Positions 48,316-61,234 of a stretch of DNA of 64,000 bases are shown here, piece by piece. Position numbers and translations under genes: made by a program. The stretch is from Macrotrachela quadricornifera (Eukaryota > Rotifera > Eurotatoria > Philodinida > Philodinidae). How positions within the stretch are numbered: the first letter of the stretch is position 1; each line of letters begins with the position of its first letter. The notes under the pieces were generated by a model. The model had not been told where the DNA came from. It searched no databases and worked only from the letters and a program-made list of their open reading frames with translations. The stretch spans positions 181,855-245,854 of the forward strand of contig JAJEKB010001194.1 in the NCBI GenBank assembly GCA_022393335.1. Direction: 5' to 3'.

Positions 48316-49653
48316 ATGACTGATCAACGATGTGTTGGAATAATCGGTTGTGGAAATATGGGCTTTGCTATTGCTCGTCGTTTAACTCTTTCAGGTTATA
48401 CTGTTCTAATGGGTAGTCGAAATCCAGATCTTCGACATCATCTACAAATTGAAATAACTTCAATTACTGATTGTATTAATCGTTCATCTATTATATTTAT
48501 TGCAATTCATGCTGAACATTATACCAATGTACTTATTTCACCATTAGAATATAATCCAATATTATATGATGGAAAAATTTTAATCGATATGTCGAATCAA
48601 TTAAGTAAAAAACGTGGACAAGATGAAATGTCAAATGCTGAACGTCTTCAAACAGCTATACCAAATGCATATGTTGTTAAAGGATTTAATACAATATCAT
48701 CATTTGTTATGGAAAGTACAACAGCAGGTGAATCACGAGTTGTTTTTATTGCTAGTGATCATCCATCTGCAAGAGATAAAGTAATAATGATTGCTCGAGA
48801 AATGAATTTTGAATCATTAAATAGTGGTTCACTTCGTACTGCTCGTTATTTAGAAAATTATACACGTTCTTTATTTCCTCTCTGGAGAATACCGATAACT
48901 ATAACTTTAATTGTTTTAATTATTTGGTCAAGTTATACGCTTTATAAATTTATAAAAGCAAAAACATCAGTTGATCAATTATTTTTAAATACAACAAATA
49001 AAATTTTATGTACAAGTGCTATAACTATGTTAGCTCTTGTTTATATGCCATCAAATTTAGCTTGTATATTTCAATTAGCATATGGAACTAAAGACCGACG
49101 ATTTCCTGTATGGCTTGATAAATGGTTACTTAGCCGAAAGCAATTGGGTTTATTAACATTTGCTATTGGATTATGTCATGTGCTTGTTACTTTAGTTGTT
49201 ATGTCACGTGCTTATTATAAATCATGGTTTAAACCACTGATCGTTGTTGTATCACCTGTACAAAATCAAACAGTAATTGATGTTCAAGGTGGTTTAATGA
49301 CTTTGAAAGGTGAATTAGCATCATTAATGGGTATTTTAACCTTACTTTCAATGTCTTTATTAGCATTAGCTAGTATTCCAGCACTTGGAAATTTATTAAA
49401 TTGGAGGGAATGGAGATTTATTCAATCAAAATTAGGTACATTAACATTATTATTTGCAATTGGACATGTCTTTGCTATGGCTTTACCACGTTGGATCGAA
49501 TCAGGATTTAAAAAATCACTTTATTCAGTCGGATTTCTTTGTGTATTTTTTCCTGTCATTACTATCTTAATGAAATTCTTATTTTGGCTACCTTGCTTTA
49601 GTCGACCAATTCATCGAATTCGTCGAGGAGAAAGACCAAGACTAAGAGTTTGA
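48316..49653 (+). CDS. STEAP-family metalloreductase
   Basis: Intronless, 445 residues from the Met at 48316. An N-terminal F420H2/NADPH oxidoreductase domain (residues 5-180) starts VGIIGCGNMGFAIARRL, a dinucleotide-binding loop, and continues VLMGSRNP, ILIDMSN, VVKGFNTIS. Next comes a ferric-reductase-like membrane domain of six helices (about 192-425), with the heme-ligand histidines expected at LLTFAIGLCHVL (His288) and LLFAIGHVF (His384), and the family motifs RFPVWLDKWLLSRKQLGLL and LNWREWRFIQSKLG. The C-terminus is RIRRGERPR. STEAP3/4-type proteins pass electrons from NADPH through FAD and heme to Fe3+ or Cu2+ at endosomal or plasma membranes. The oxidoreductase domain separates it from STEAP1-type proteins. 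An upstream non-ATG extension of the frame was not used. Absence of introns is unusual for this window. Confidence 0.95.
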   Translation: MTDQRCVGIIGCGNMGFAIARRLTLSGYTVLMGSRNPDLRHHLQIEITSITDCINRSSIIFIAIHAEHYTNVLISPLEYNPILYDGKILIDMSNQLSKKRGQDEMSNAERLQTAIPNAYVVKGFNTISSFVMESTTAGESRVVFIASDHPSARDKVIMIAREMNFESLNSGSLRTARYLENYTRSLFPLWRIPITITLIVLIIWSSYTLYKFIKAKTSVDQLFLNTTNKILCTSAITMLALVYMPSNLACIFQLAYGTKDRRFPVWLDKWLLSRKQLGLLTFAIGLCHVLVTLVVMSRAYYKSWFKPLIVVVSPVQNQTVIDVQGGLMTLKGELASLMGILTLLSMSLLALASIPALGNLLNWREWRFIQSKLGTLTLLFAIGHVFAMALPRWIESGFKKSLYSVGFLCVFFPVITILMKFLFWLPCFSRPIHRIRRGERPRLRV

Positions 49654-50880
49654 ACATCGTATGTGTGTGTATATGCGTGCTTTTATATCTTTTATTTTTA
49701 CTATCTTGTGTCAATCATAATTCGACTTTAAATAACTATGAATTCTTTCAAGCGATTTATAAATCATTAATCATGCATATATAGGTGAAAATATTATACA
49801 AAGCAGATATGTCTATGTTATCATCAAGAAGACATGCGAATTAAGATAAACCATATGATAGTTGACAGAAAGAAGGGATATATTAGGCAATCTTATCGAT
49901 ATTTTGGGAAAAGCTCTAGTAGAAAAACATTCTTTTATAAGTTAAAGAAATAATAATAAATAGACGGGCAAACATTCCTTGATGTCTATCTGCTTTCGGA
50001 TCGAAACATAATGCATCTTTTACATCTTAGCAAACTATATCTATCATCAAAAGAATTTGCACTTTTTTGCTTATTTTAGAAGAGATCGAATGCCTTTACT
50101 TTCATTGCTGAATATATCCAGGATATCTCAAACACATAATATAAAAATATTCTTTGATTTTGATGCAATTTTCAGTGTCTATAGAACTTTTAATTCTAAG
50201 AATTTCTATGAAGAAAATTTTGAAAACGAGTTGTTTTTGATAGGAATAAATTTAAAATACTATAAGAAGTAAAACTCAAAAACGGCCAAGATAAATGACT
50301 TTTTCCATAGATTTTAGAAGTTCTACAAACACTAAAAATTGCATCAAAATCAAAGAATATTTTTGTACGATGTCATTGAGATACTGTGAACATGTCCAAC
50401 AATGAAATTAAAGATGCTCGTTCTCATAAGAAGCAAGTAAAGAACACGATATCTTTTGATACCAAACATAGTTTACAAGATTCATTTAGTCTGGACCAGA
50501 AATCAAATAAGCCACCTGAAAATATTCTCTCATAAGCTCACTGTCAATAAGTGCTTTTGACACATATTATTATCTTTGTTGTTTTGTTATTTTCAAGTTG
50601 TATGGATTAGTTACTTAGGATATTTATCATATTAATATGGCCTTTTTTCTTATCAGAATTCTGTATAAAGTGCTCTTTATCGAAACGCACGAACATATTT
50701 GATATCATCTTATGACAGATCTATATAAAATTGATCGTAAAAAAAAGTATTTTATTTATTAAGAAGCTTTTATATAATAAAAATAAAAAACTGTATATTT
50801 CAAGGCACCAAAGTTTGTGTAATTACTGTCTATTTATAGATAATATCACTGATACTAAAAAAAATTAATAAAATAAATTT
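49654..50880. other. Intergenic containing a foldback repeat
   Basis: Tail-to-tail space between the STEAP-like gene and the SLC28-like gene. The inverted repeat at 50066-50437 is listed separately; nothing else recognised. Confidence 0.5.
50066..50437. repeat. Inverted repeat (foldback MITE candidate), 372 bases
   Basis: The left arm (about 50066-50190) and right arm (about 50315-50437) are reverse complements. The best block is tattctttgattttgatgca followed by attttcagtgt (left) against attttTagtgt (right complement). Outer parts are more diverged. There is a spacer of about 125 bases and no coding capacity. Confidence 0.65.
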
Positions 50881-53800
50881 TTATATCAGTGTAGAATTCG
50901 CAGGTGATGTTGTTGTTACTACATTATGAGCATCGTAAAGTAAACCTGAAAATAACAAGATTAAAATATTGAAAATAATTGAGAATTTTTTTAAATTATA
51001 CCAGCAATCGATGCAGTCATTAACGAAACCATATTACCACCAATCAATGCACGTGGTGCCATTTTAACTAAAGCTCGTTTTCGTGTTGGTGCAAATACTC
51101 CAAGTGTTGCTAATGCAATACCCATTGCACCAAAATTAGCAAATCCTAACAAAAAATTTTCAAATAATGAAAAACAAAATTCAAACATTTTAATATTTAC
51201 CACATAATGCATAAGTTAAAATAACGATTGAACTATCCTAGAGTAAAAATGATATTTTGTATTTTCTATATTTTAAATAAATTTATATAAGAAATATTTA
51301 CATCCCATAACATTGGAGTACTATCTGGTAATGTCAATGTGCCATTTAAATACAATGAAAATGTATTATTTTTGACAAGTTCTTCACGTAAACGACGAAT
51401 TTCACCAAGTTGTTGATAAGCAATAAACTACGTAATTGAAATAAATAAATTCTTTATATATCATAAAATAATATATATTCATTTTTACTTCATTTAAACT
51501 AACTTTGATACCAATAAGTTTTGATCCAAGAAGACAATCACGAATTGGTATACCAATTATAAGTGCAAATGGATAGAAAACTAAACCAAGTAGATATTGA
51601 AAATTTACTTCAGGATGATGCACTTGATTAAAAAACCATGATATTGTTACATCAAGAAAATTTAAAACACTAATAAACGCAATTAAATTAGCTATTAGAT
51701 AACCACAGATTTTTAATGCATTTCCAGCTCCAGTTAATAAAGCATCAATGACATTATGTTGTTCTCTAGTTTAAAAAAAAATTCAATAAAATAAATAAAA
51801 AAAATGATTTTTAAGGTTCTATAAAATACAGTTGCATTGGAAAATCAATAGATTTCTATTCATATAAAATATTCTTATTCTAAATAACCTACGGTAATGG
51901 AACATTTTGTACAGTTTCCCATGATGTTTTGGATTGATGTGTTTCAGGTAATAAAAGTTTTGAAAATCCAAGTGCACCTGGTGCAGCCATAACACTTGCA
52001 GCAATTAAATGATTTGCTGGTACACCAAAAGACATAAATGTTGCAAGAACAGATCCTAAAAGAATTTTCAATTTATAAATCAAAGAAAAAGAAGCAAAAT
52101 AAATTTCAATTTCAACCTGCCATTGTTGCAAAACCACCAACTAATACAGCATGAAGTTCAGATGTTGTCATTGTTGGCACTAACGGCATAATCATCAATG
52201 GTGCTTCACTCATTCCAACAAATATATTTGCAGCTGCATTCATTGACTATAAATATATTTTTAATCTTTATCTAAATAATAAAAACAAAAAACTTCGAAT
52301 ATATACTTCAGCTGCTGTTGTATTTAAACATTTCTGCATAAGCCATGCAATTTTGCTTATAATATATTGCATAACACCCAAAAAATAAAGAACATTTATT
52401 ACTGATCCAAGAAAAATAATTATTGAAGTAATCTTCAATCCACCAAAAAAAGATTAAATTCAAATTCATAAATTCTTTTAATAAAATATACATACTTTAA
52501 ATACATAAAAATGATCTTCATAGGTTACTCCAAAAACAAATATTGCTCCAGCAGCAGCATTTCTATATAAAATCAATAATTTTATTCATATATAAAATAT
52601 TTTTTAAATAAATCTTTACTCAATAAAACTTGCTACTTCATCACCAAGAAAATCAAAAAATTGAAAACCAACTTCGAGACGTATAACAATTGCAGCCAAT
52701 ATAAATTGTATAATAAATGAATAAAATACTGTTTTCCATCGAATCTAATATATATTTATTATATTAAATAGAAAATATTTGATATTATATTCAGTTTTAA
52801 TTTTAATATTAATCCTACCTACTCGATGAGGAAATTTTGAACCTAATTTAAATTAAAATCAATGATTTTCTTTTATTTTTTTTTAATGTAAAAATCTAAA
52901 TACCGATTGTTCCAAGTAATATCAACATAAAAATACCAATAAGGGAGATAAAATTTTGTCCTCTTTTTACAGTCAATCCAACATAAAGAGCAACAGCAAC
53001 AAAAACTAAGATATGTCCAATCCTATTCAGTAAAACAAATTTAAAAATATCTATAATAAATAATTAATGTTTTTACCATGAAATTTTTTTCAATATATGA
53101 TTAATTCGAATACATATTCGTCTTTTACTATTTGATTTTGAAATAAAACGAATTAAACGTTCTAATGAACGTCGAAGAATTTTTTCCCATGCAAAAATAA
53201 AAACAGCAAATGCAACAAGAAAAAATAAAGCAAAACCTAAACAAAAATTAATTAATAATAATTCAATATTAATAAATTCATACCATAATTTCCATAAAAA
53301 ACATTTCCAACTATAGGAAAAGCAGGTGTTCCATATTTAACACTCATAGCAAAGCCAAAATAGATTATAAAACCAATTAAAAGTAATATTTTTAATCCAT
53401 AAGCTGCCACAGTCTATTAAATATTATAGAAAAATAAATCTTAAATAATTAAGAAAAAAAAAATCGTTATACTTTTTGTTTTTTAATTAGACCAATTAAA
53501 TATTCACGTACTCTAAATACAAATAAACCAACTTTATTTCCTTTGTCTGATAATAGTTCAAATCCTGCATTATCATCATCATCATCATTATCATCATCAT
53601 TATCATTATCATCATTATTATCAGTTTTTTCTTGTATTTTAGTTGTTACAATAACACCATTTCCACGATTTGATATTGATGGTTGTTGATCAGAAAATGT
53701 AGAATTATCATAACCAATTGATTTCTGAATGAAATAATTATTTTAAATTATATATTTTATTTTTCAATTACTTGTATTGATTGATTACTTCCTGTTGGTG

Positions 53801-53924
53801 ATATAATTCGTTGTGAATCATATTCTGTAAGTTCATAACTACTTGTATCAACAACAACCTTAGAATATTAATTCAAATTTAAAAGTTTATTGATTAGAAA
53901 AAAAAATCAACTAACCCTTGTCAT
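50881..53924 (-). CDS. Concentrative nucleoside transporter, SLC28/CNT family
   Basis: Seventeen minus-strand exons close in frame to 678 residues: 53924-53916, 53858-53772, 53724-53473, 53413-53284, 53236-53077, 53022-52904, 52842-52823, 52744-52620, 52562-52496, 52432-52307, 52246-52117, 52055-51893, 51765-51489, 51427-51302, 51237-51201, 51145-51002, 50945-50881. The N-terminal cytosolic part has an Asp/Asn run (residues about 74-95). The transport core shows WLMQKCLNTTAAE, NAAANIFVGMSEAPLM, MTTSELHAVLVGGFATMAG, FMSFGVPANHLIAASVMAAP, CGFANFGAMG and MAPRALIGGNMVSLMTASIAG, all CNT hallmarks. CNTs are Na+- or H+-coupled nucleoside importers of the plasma membrane. The usual Gln of the GQTEAP motif is Met377 and the Thr is Ser378. 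Exon 1 has only nine coding bases and exon 7 only 20, so those two are least certain. Confidence 0.93.
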
Positions 53925-56900
53925 TTGAAATTTTGAATCAATGATCTTTCTTTTTTTCTATGTATGCGGGTTGTTACTGATTAAAGAATTTGCTGGATTA
54001 AACGAAATCACAAAAATAAATATGACATACAAAAGAAATATTTACTTCGAGATCGATGACAAATACTAAAAAAGACAAAAAATAAAAATCTTATGTTCGT
54101 TTTCTTCTTCTTTTCCTTTTGTTTGCCTTGGTGTAATCTCACCCTTTTTGATACCTTTATTATACCCAAAATTCGACTTTTAATTTTTCTCTTATTTTAC
54201 TGATAATATAATACGAAATAGAAAATAAAACGAAGATTAAAGATTTTATATCTACTAGAAACATTTTTATGTTAATTATTATTTAATATGAAATATTGTA
54301 AAGGATTTTATTAAAAATTAAATAGATTTATCGATTTAAGTACAAATCTTATCTTTTCCATTCACTTACTTTTGTCCTATTAGGTGAAAAATATCAATGA
54401 AACATTTTACGATGTAATTACCATTTATAAGTAGTATAGTTTTTATAGATAAATTGAATTTAAATACGTTAGAAATCATCATTTTATTTGAGTGCTATAC
54501 ACAAGGTCAAATATAAAAAAAAAAATCTTCTAAACATTTTTTCTATTTCTATATTAAGTACAAAAATAATCTTATTGATAAGTTTTTTTTGTTACTTGAT
54601 GATAAGCGAAATGATATAAAGTTATGGAGCGTTATAGTGACCAAGTTTATTTTTTATCATCATCGTAGTAGAATGACTCACATTTAGTACTTATATGATA
54701 TGATTATGACTAATTTCTTTCATTTAGGTCATTGAAACGATAAAGTATTACATATTTTAATGAATTCGTCTTAAATATGTTTCGATTCTATATATATATG
54801 TCACAGAAAAATAGGAAATTTTCATTCATAATTTCATATTTTATTGTTGTAGATGTATAATATATTTTTTGATACATATTATAAATAATCGATATCAGTA
54901 TTCGTTGCAATGGATATTTATAAAAATATTGAAATAATTTTAATACATTATATATGACATTTTTTGTCATTTTCTTCTATTGGGAGGATAGAGAAACATA
55001 TAAAAATCTGATCAAAAAGGAGTAAAAAGTGATTATTCTATGTATTTACTTATCAAGACTCATCAAATAGTATGCCATAAGCACAGTTTTTATAATATTT
55101 TTGAAGGAACTAGAGTCAATTTACCGGTACCAACTATATACTCATCCCCATTCATACCCAAACATGATAAGTTAATGAATGTTGGTCTTTGATACTAATC
55201 AAAAATAGTTTACAAATAGTTTTTGTCACATATGATTTTCTTGAGTTTTTGGCGAGTTACAACTTCATATATGTAGGGCACGGCAAGAATTTCTTCACCC
55301 GGCTCTTCTACAAAGCCTTAGTATGGGTTCAAGTATTCTGTTAAAATGCTTAGACGTATTTAGGATTATGTAGAAATTATCCTTTGTTGTTATCCATCAA
55401 CCAGATGCCATTTTCTATACACTACATAACAGATGACTCATAATAAGCGGCAGAACTTTTCATTTCATATTCTGATCACTAAATAGTTATTATTTGAAAA
55501 AATAAGCTATACTAGGAGATGTATCGTGAAAAATTCTACAATCTACTATGTAAAGTTTATCTTAATTGTGTGCTGTTTGTTTCAAAGTCAACAGTATATT
55601 AAGCAATCGATTTCAGTGCTGCTGTGAAGGGTGCTCCCAAAGAATTTTGCTTCTTTTGGAAAATAAGTACACAATTAAAATAATCTGTTCTCTCTAAACT
55701 ATAGAGCTTTTCATGCTGCATCATTCGTCATGTTCTGTTTTCTTCTAAGAAAACATATTGATTGATAAAAAGATGAAATACAAGAAAAGGAGATCTTTGT
55801 TCGTGAATGGATGTAGGTACAGATGTGTAGTCGTTTATCAATAAATTGACTCTGGTTCCTTCTAAAATATTATAAAAACCAAATCTACTGTACATCATTC
55901 GATACGTCTTGAAAAGATCTACAAAATGGTATATTTGGTTTCACATTTCAAATCAGACCACCATATCCGACGAGGTCATTAAAATGTCGTGGACAAAACT
56001 TTAGGACCATCCTAAATATCTTATTAGTAACAGATTGGAATAGCTGAAATGACTATGAAAGAGACAAAGATTTAGTGAAAAGATGATAATAACTCACATG
56101 AGAATCGCAATGTATATGAAAATGACTAGCTATTGGGATGATTCCAAAATTTAGTAGTTTATATGCTACAATAATATTTTATCTGAAGTGTTTTATTTTA
56201 TGTATCATTTGTACTTTGACTCACACATTGATATTGATAATTAAAAGGAATATACATTGTTATGAAAATTGAATTTAACATAAAAATGAGAGAATTAATA
56301 TTGAATAATCAATAAAAACGTTCCTTTCAAAATTATCAAAAATAAAATATCCATGACTTGAAAGAACACGAGTCAAGTTCATGATTTCAGAAAATGGTAA
56401 CACAAATTTTTTCAAATGAAAATATTAAATAATGTCGATAATTCAAGCAATTTATAGAGAAAAAAGCTCTAATCAGTTTTAACAAATGACTTTGTCGTAA
56501 TCAGATACGATAAATCTAAGTAGTATCTGTAATGACTATTTCTACCAAAAAAAACATTAAATGAATCCTACAAAAATTTGAAAATATGTCAACAGTCATC
56601 GTACACGATTTTTGTATGAGGTGTACATAGAATTCCAGCAAAAGCCATTCTCCTAATAATTATAAACTGTTATCTGAAATTAAAATTCAGGATTTAATCA
56701 GTAACTTAAGTCATTTTCCAGAAATTTCTGAAATGTCCGATGCGCGGCAAACGAATTTTTCTTTATATTTTCCTAAATGCTTATATGAAAAAGATACTCA
56801 ATAGTAGGTTCTGAAAATATCAAAAGATATTTACGCATACACTTTTAGAAAGAAAGAAATTTTATTAAGATCGTTTTGTCATCTCCCAATATATGCTTAT

Positions 56901-57836
56901 ATTTTGTATTGAAATCAAGTAAAGAGAGAATCCAGATGATATTTCCAGATATGTCTCAATCTATTTTTTAATTCATTCTACTTGATTTTAATACAAGACA
57001 ACAAGATCTTTTGAGGGTAGTAAAACGAACTTAACATCAATTGTTCTTTTACATGAAAATCTGATAGATACTAGGAAATTATGGTAATTACAAAGACTTA
57101 TACTATGTCGATATGTGTAAATGAAAACATAAATCTATAAGAATAGAAAAACTAACCACGTATACTTATTGATACTAGAGAATTTATAGAAATTTTCCTG
57201 ATATGCACTAGTGAACATTGGAAATTGCGTAGATATTATCTTAATAATTCCAAAATTTATGTGGAAATTTTTTCATTGTTCACAACTGATCACCGCAATT
57301 TCTTGAAAAATAACTTCTCTTGTCATGAGAAGTTTTGGAAATTTCAAACTTTTAGTTACTATTATATTTAAATTTTTATGATAAAACTTATAGGTAATTC
57401 AAAATTTTCTCCATAATATTGCTTTCTTGATCAGAATTTTGTGAAATTCCATTATTTTAGTAGAAAATATAATTTTTTAGAAGTTTAAACACTGCTGATC
57501 AAACTGTACAAAATGTTTATCAATAGTCTTACATTTCTAAGATTTTTTGAAAGTATTTAATCGACAATTGAATTTATAATATCATTTTACACTGAAAAAA
57601 TATATCATTGACGAATTTAAAATAAACATTAAATAAATGTCGAACGAACACGAATAAAAATCAATGATCATTACATATTTTAATGTGTACATTTTTATAA
57701 AGAATAAAAAATAAAATATTTTTTTTTTCTCTTCGTTTTAAATACAGCTAATGGGTGGTCTGTTGACAACGAAAAAAAAAAACGAATCATTTGTCAACAT
57801 CATTTTATTAGTGTTACTATTATTGAAAATAACATT
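53925..57836. other. 3.9 kb intergenic, AT-rich, no gene seen
   Basis: Both flanking genes face away from this stretch. Short imperfect inverted repeats occur (for example near 56910-56995, ttgtattgaaatcaagta against its complement, and a small hairpin near 57316-57336), but no transposon ends or frames could be supported. Confidence 0.45.
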
Positions 57837-58978
57837 ATGGTTCATACAACTGCTACAACTTTACATCTTCATTATGATTTAGAAAAAGCTGGTTATCAAG
57901 GTTATGTATTTTTATAAATAATAAATAAATATTTTTTTTTAATTTTTATTTAATTAATTCTATTTTTTGTAGGTTATGATCGTCGACATTTTCCTGAAAA
58001 ACATCGTTTTGCTTTCAGTGCATGCACATTAAAACCAAGAGGTCGTGTTAATATATCCTCACCATTGTCAGTAAATGCTGATGAACAATGGCGTCCACAT
58101 GGACGACATATTGAACCGATGTATACAAAGTAAGTATTTTTTTTTTATTCAGAACACAATAAAAGAATAAAAATGAAAGAAAGAAATTTGATGAAATACA
58201 ATCGAACAACAGTTGCCGTTCTTTGTTTATATTAATTTTGTTTGATCTTTTGTTCTTATATAAACAAAGTATCATAGAAACTTATTTTTTTTCAATCATC
58301 ATCATCAGCATCATCTTATTATTTATTTAAAGTATTGGACCCGATTGGCAATCTCGTATTCGTTATATTCCTTCACCACAACATCCAAACGCTAAACCTA
58401 CATTACCTATTGGTTTAATTGAACGCAATATACATTTTGTTCGTCCCTTTCCTCAAAATTGGCAACGTACAGCAAATGAATGGATTTATTTTACTGATGA
58501 ATCTATAGAACATAATCCATCAAAACGTAATTATTTTCATAATATACATCTTCGTTCATTAGAAGATCTCGGTGATCAAAATATGTATATGTCACAAATT
58601 GGACATAAAAAAAAAGTTCTTGATATACGTAATGGTTTAAAAAAACGATCTGAAGGTGATAAAAATTATCGAATTGTTGAACAATCACCAGATTTTCATA
58701 AATTTGGTTCAACATTACCTATTGTTAATTTTGGTTATGAAAAAAAACGACATGGACATATAAAAACTTTTGTACCAATGAAAAATGAAAAAATTCCTAT
58801 TGTTGATGAAAATGATTTTATTGAAAAAGAAGAAAAACGTGAACAAGAAAATTTTATTAATGAAGTTATTCAATTAGATAAATGGAAACCAGCTGAACGT
58901 GTTGCAAGTGCTTTTAAAGTATTTGATCTTGATCCAAATGATAAAAATGGAGGTAGATACAGACCACGTGTTCGTTAA
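57837..58978 (+). CDS. Unknown 288-residue basic protein
   Basis: Three exons, 57837-57900, 57973-58129, 58333-58978, join in frame to 288 residues (introns 72 and 203 bases). The sequence is rich in Arg, Lys, His, Pro and aromatic residues, with short motifs YDRRHFPEKHRFAF, EQWRPHGRHIEPMY, NIGPDWQSRIRYIPSP and QNWQRTANEWIYF, then a charged C-terminal third ending GGRYRPRVR. No signal peptide, membrane helix or known enzyme domain. Short Trp/Tyr/Pro motifs of this kind are common in axonemal microtubule-associated proteins, but this is only an impression. A TTTTATTAG acceptor-like site lies 26 bases before the ATG. Confidence 0.8.
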
Positions 58979-60885
58979 GTTATTGTTATTTTATTCTCAA
59001 AAAATAAATTTATCAGGTGCTACATAATATATCTAATAGGATTAATTAATTAGAAAAAATATTTAAAAAAAATTTAAAATTAAAGTGAATTCACCAACTT
59101 AAAAGGAAAATAATGTATAAATTAATCTAAATAAAGATGAAAATTTTGTATACAATTATAAATTCAAATTCACCTTGCGTTAAAATTGATTGTACTAGTC
59201 ATGATCAAAGTGCCGGAGTCAGTGTATGAGGTGCTAATCAAAATAAAAATTTTATATATTTTATAAAGAATCATCATTTGGAATTAATAAACATAAATTA
59301 TTAGCTGATTTAATTGTACTATAGGAAAGTTAGTCTTTATCGACTTTTTCAACACCATACATACTTACTAACTGAAAAATAGTTATAAATTATTTGAAAA
59401 ATGTGTACTGAAATTATACTTCAATGAGTTAGAGTTTTTTTTTTCATGTTATATATCAAATCATTGTATACTATTTTTTTTTTGATAATATATTAGCGAG
59501 ACAGCTGCCGCAATTTTTTGAAATCAGAGAACTGAAGCTAAATTTCATGTGTTATATAACTTTCATCTCTTTACAAGAATGGTGAAAGAATATTAACAAC
59601 AAAAATTTAATTGTGAGACAAACCATGCTAGACTTGCATTTTCATTCGCTTAGTAACCTCATGACAGTATTCATATGATAGTAAGCAAATTTGTGTTCTC
59701 AATTAAGTTCTACTATATATGAATGAGAAGTATGTATTGGAATCAAAATTTTAAGAATAAATATATAAGATAATGTATTTATTTTTCTTTTTTCGTTGCA
59801 GTCGTATGTATGCTAGATTCATTACCTTTTTCATTATTTCACATCTTATGTAAAACCTGACAAAAGTCATTCGATGTGATGTGTTAATTGTCTCTTGAAT
59901 ATTTGTTAATCAAATAAATATATTTCATCGACAATAAATAATAAAAAAAATTCATTTCTTCTATAATAAATATTTCTCAACTTTAACAGATTCTGAAAAT
60001 GTTCACCTGTTTTGATATAATACAGAAAAGGATTTAAAGCTTTCAAAACCAATCGATATAGTGCATATTATACCAGATGATTAACCAATAATTTTTACTT
60101 CAGTTTGAATTACATGGGTATAATCGATTGGATAATATTTAATTCATTAGTAGTGCTTCTATTTAGTATATTATTAATAATGTTCAGAGATTTAATTGTT
60201 GAAAAAATCTCGTTTTTATTTTATGAATATTTTTTAATTTTTTTTAATTGATGATATTATTGTTTGTCAAGTTATTTATGATTATAGAATTATAATCATA
60301 TTTCTAATATTGACCGTTGACCTAATATTATTTCGATTAATAGGTGTGGTAACTGAGCCACTTAAAACATATTATTATCTCTCATTAACGCTTGTCGGTT
60401 TTTCTGTTATTACAATAAAAAAAATTATTCTTCAAAAGCTTTAAAAGATAAAAATAATTTCAAAGCCTATCATGGATAAATATTTTTTAAACATAAATTA
60501 ATCATTAAAAGTATTTGAAGATAATATTTAACTTTATATTTCATTAAATATGAAAATATTCTTGTTTGAAAAATGTATGTTATTATTAAAAACAAACTCG
60601 TTTTTTAATGATTAGGATGTTTCGTAACTTTAAACACAGTTTTCCAATGATTAATATGATTCATACATACAATACTGCATGAGAATGAGAATGCAGTGAT
60701 TAAAATAAAGAAGTACCTTCACAAAAACAATAAGTAAATGAATAAATGTAAATTACAAAAAAAATAAAATACTAAATGAGATTTAATTTCAACAAGATAT
60801 GAAGCTAAAAAAATCAAAAATGTTTCCAATCAGTATCATATTATTTATAACACTGATTTCATTTCGAAGGACCCTATTATTTTGA
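58979..60885. other. Intergenic, AT-rich, no gene seen
   Basis: 1.9 kb with no supported gene or RNA. The right edge contains the left target-site duplication of the SINE (60873-60885). Confidence 0.45.
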
Positions 60886-61221
60886 AGAAGAAGAATACTC
60901 TGCCTTTCGGTTACCTTTCAATATAGGATGATGATCAAAGACATTTTCACTAGCCCAATATTTTTCCTACAACGATTTCTAGCTGTAGCTGTGAACAGAA
61001 GGCTGGTCTGACTCAAAGATTTTCTCGCTCAATTACTTGAGCTTCCCACACATACCGACTAACCATATACTAGCTACAGGAGCTATATGGTATGTCAGCA
61101 AGGTACTCAGCATGCTATCGAATGGATGATCTGAGACAAACAGCCGTTAGTGACTTGTCCAAGGTCATTCCATAGCTGATAGTACTGAGGTTCGAACAAC
61201 GTAATCACTCGGCCATGGCGG
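60886..61221 (-). mobile_element. tRNA-derived SINE with target-site duplication
   Basis: Read on the minus strand from 61221, the head is GCCGCCATGGCCGAGTGATT, matching the start and A box of a Ser/Leu-type tRNA gene, followed by GTTCGAACC (complement of 61189-61197), a B box. The spacing between the boxes is too short, so the anticodon arm is deleted. The body includes TGACCTTGGACAAGTCACT (complement of 61149-61167), which resembles the conserved core of CORE/MIR-type SINEs. The tail is TTC repeats. A 13-base direct repeat cctattattttga flanks it at 60873-60885 and 61222-61234. The internal promoter is probably dead. Confidence 0.75.
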
Positions 61222-61234
61222 CCTATTATTTTGA

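Noticed and set aside
58048..58275. Minus-strand open frame across the intron of the 288-residue gene
   Set aside because: Crosses a well-supported exon and intron of the plus-strand gene; no motif.
61189..61221. Functional tRNA gene
   Set aside because: A and B boxes are only a few bases apart and the anticodon arm is missing; fits a SINE head.
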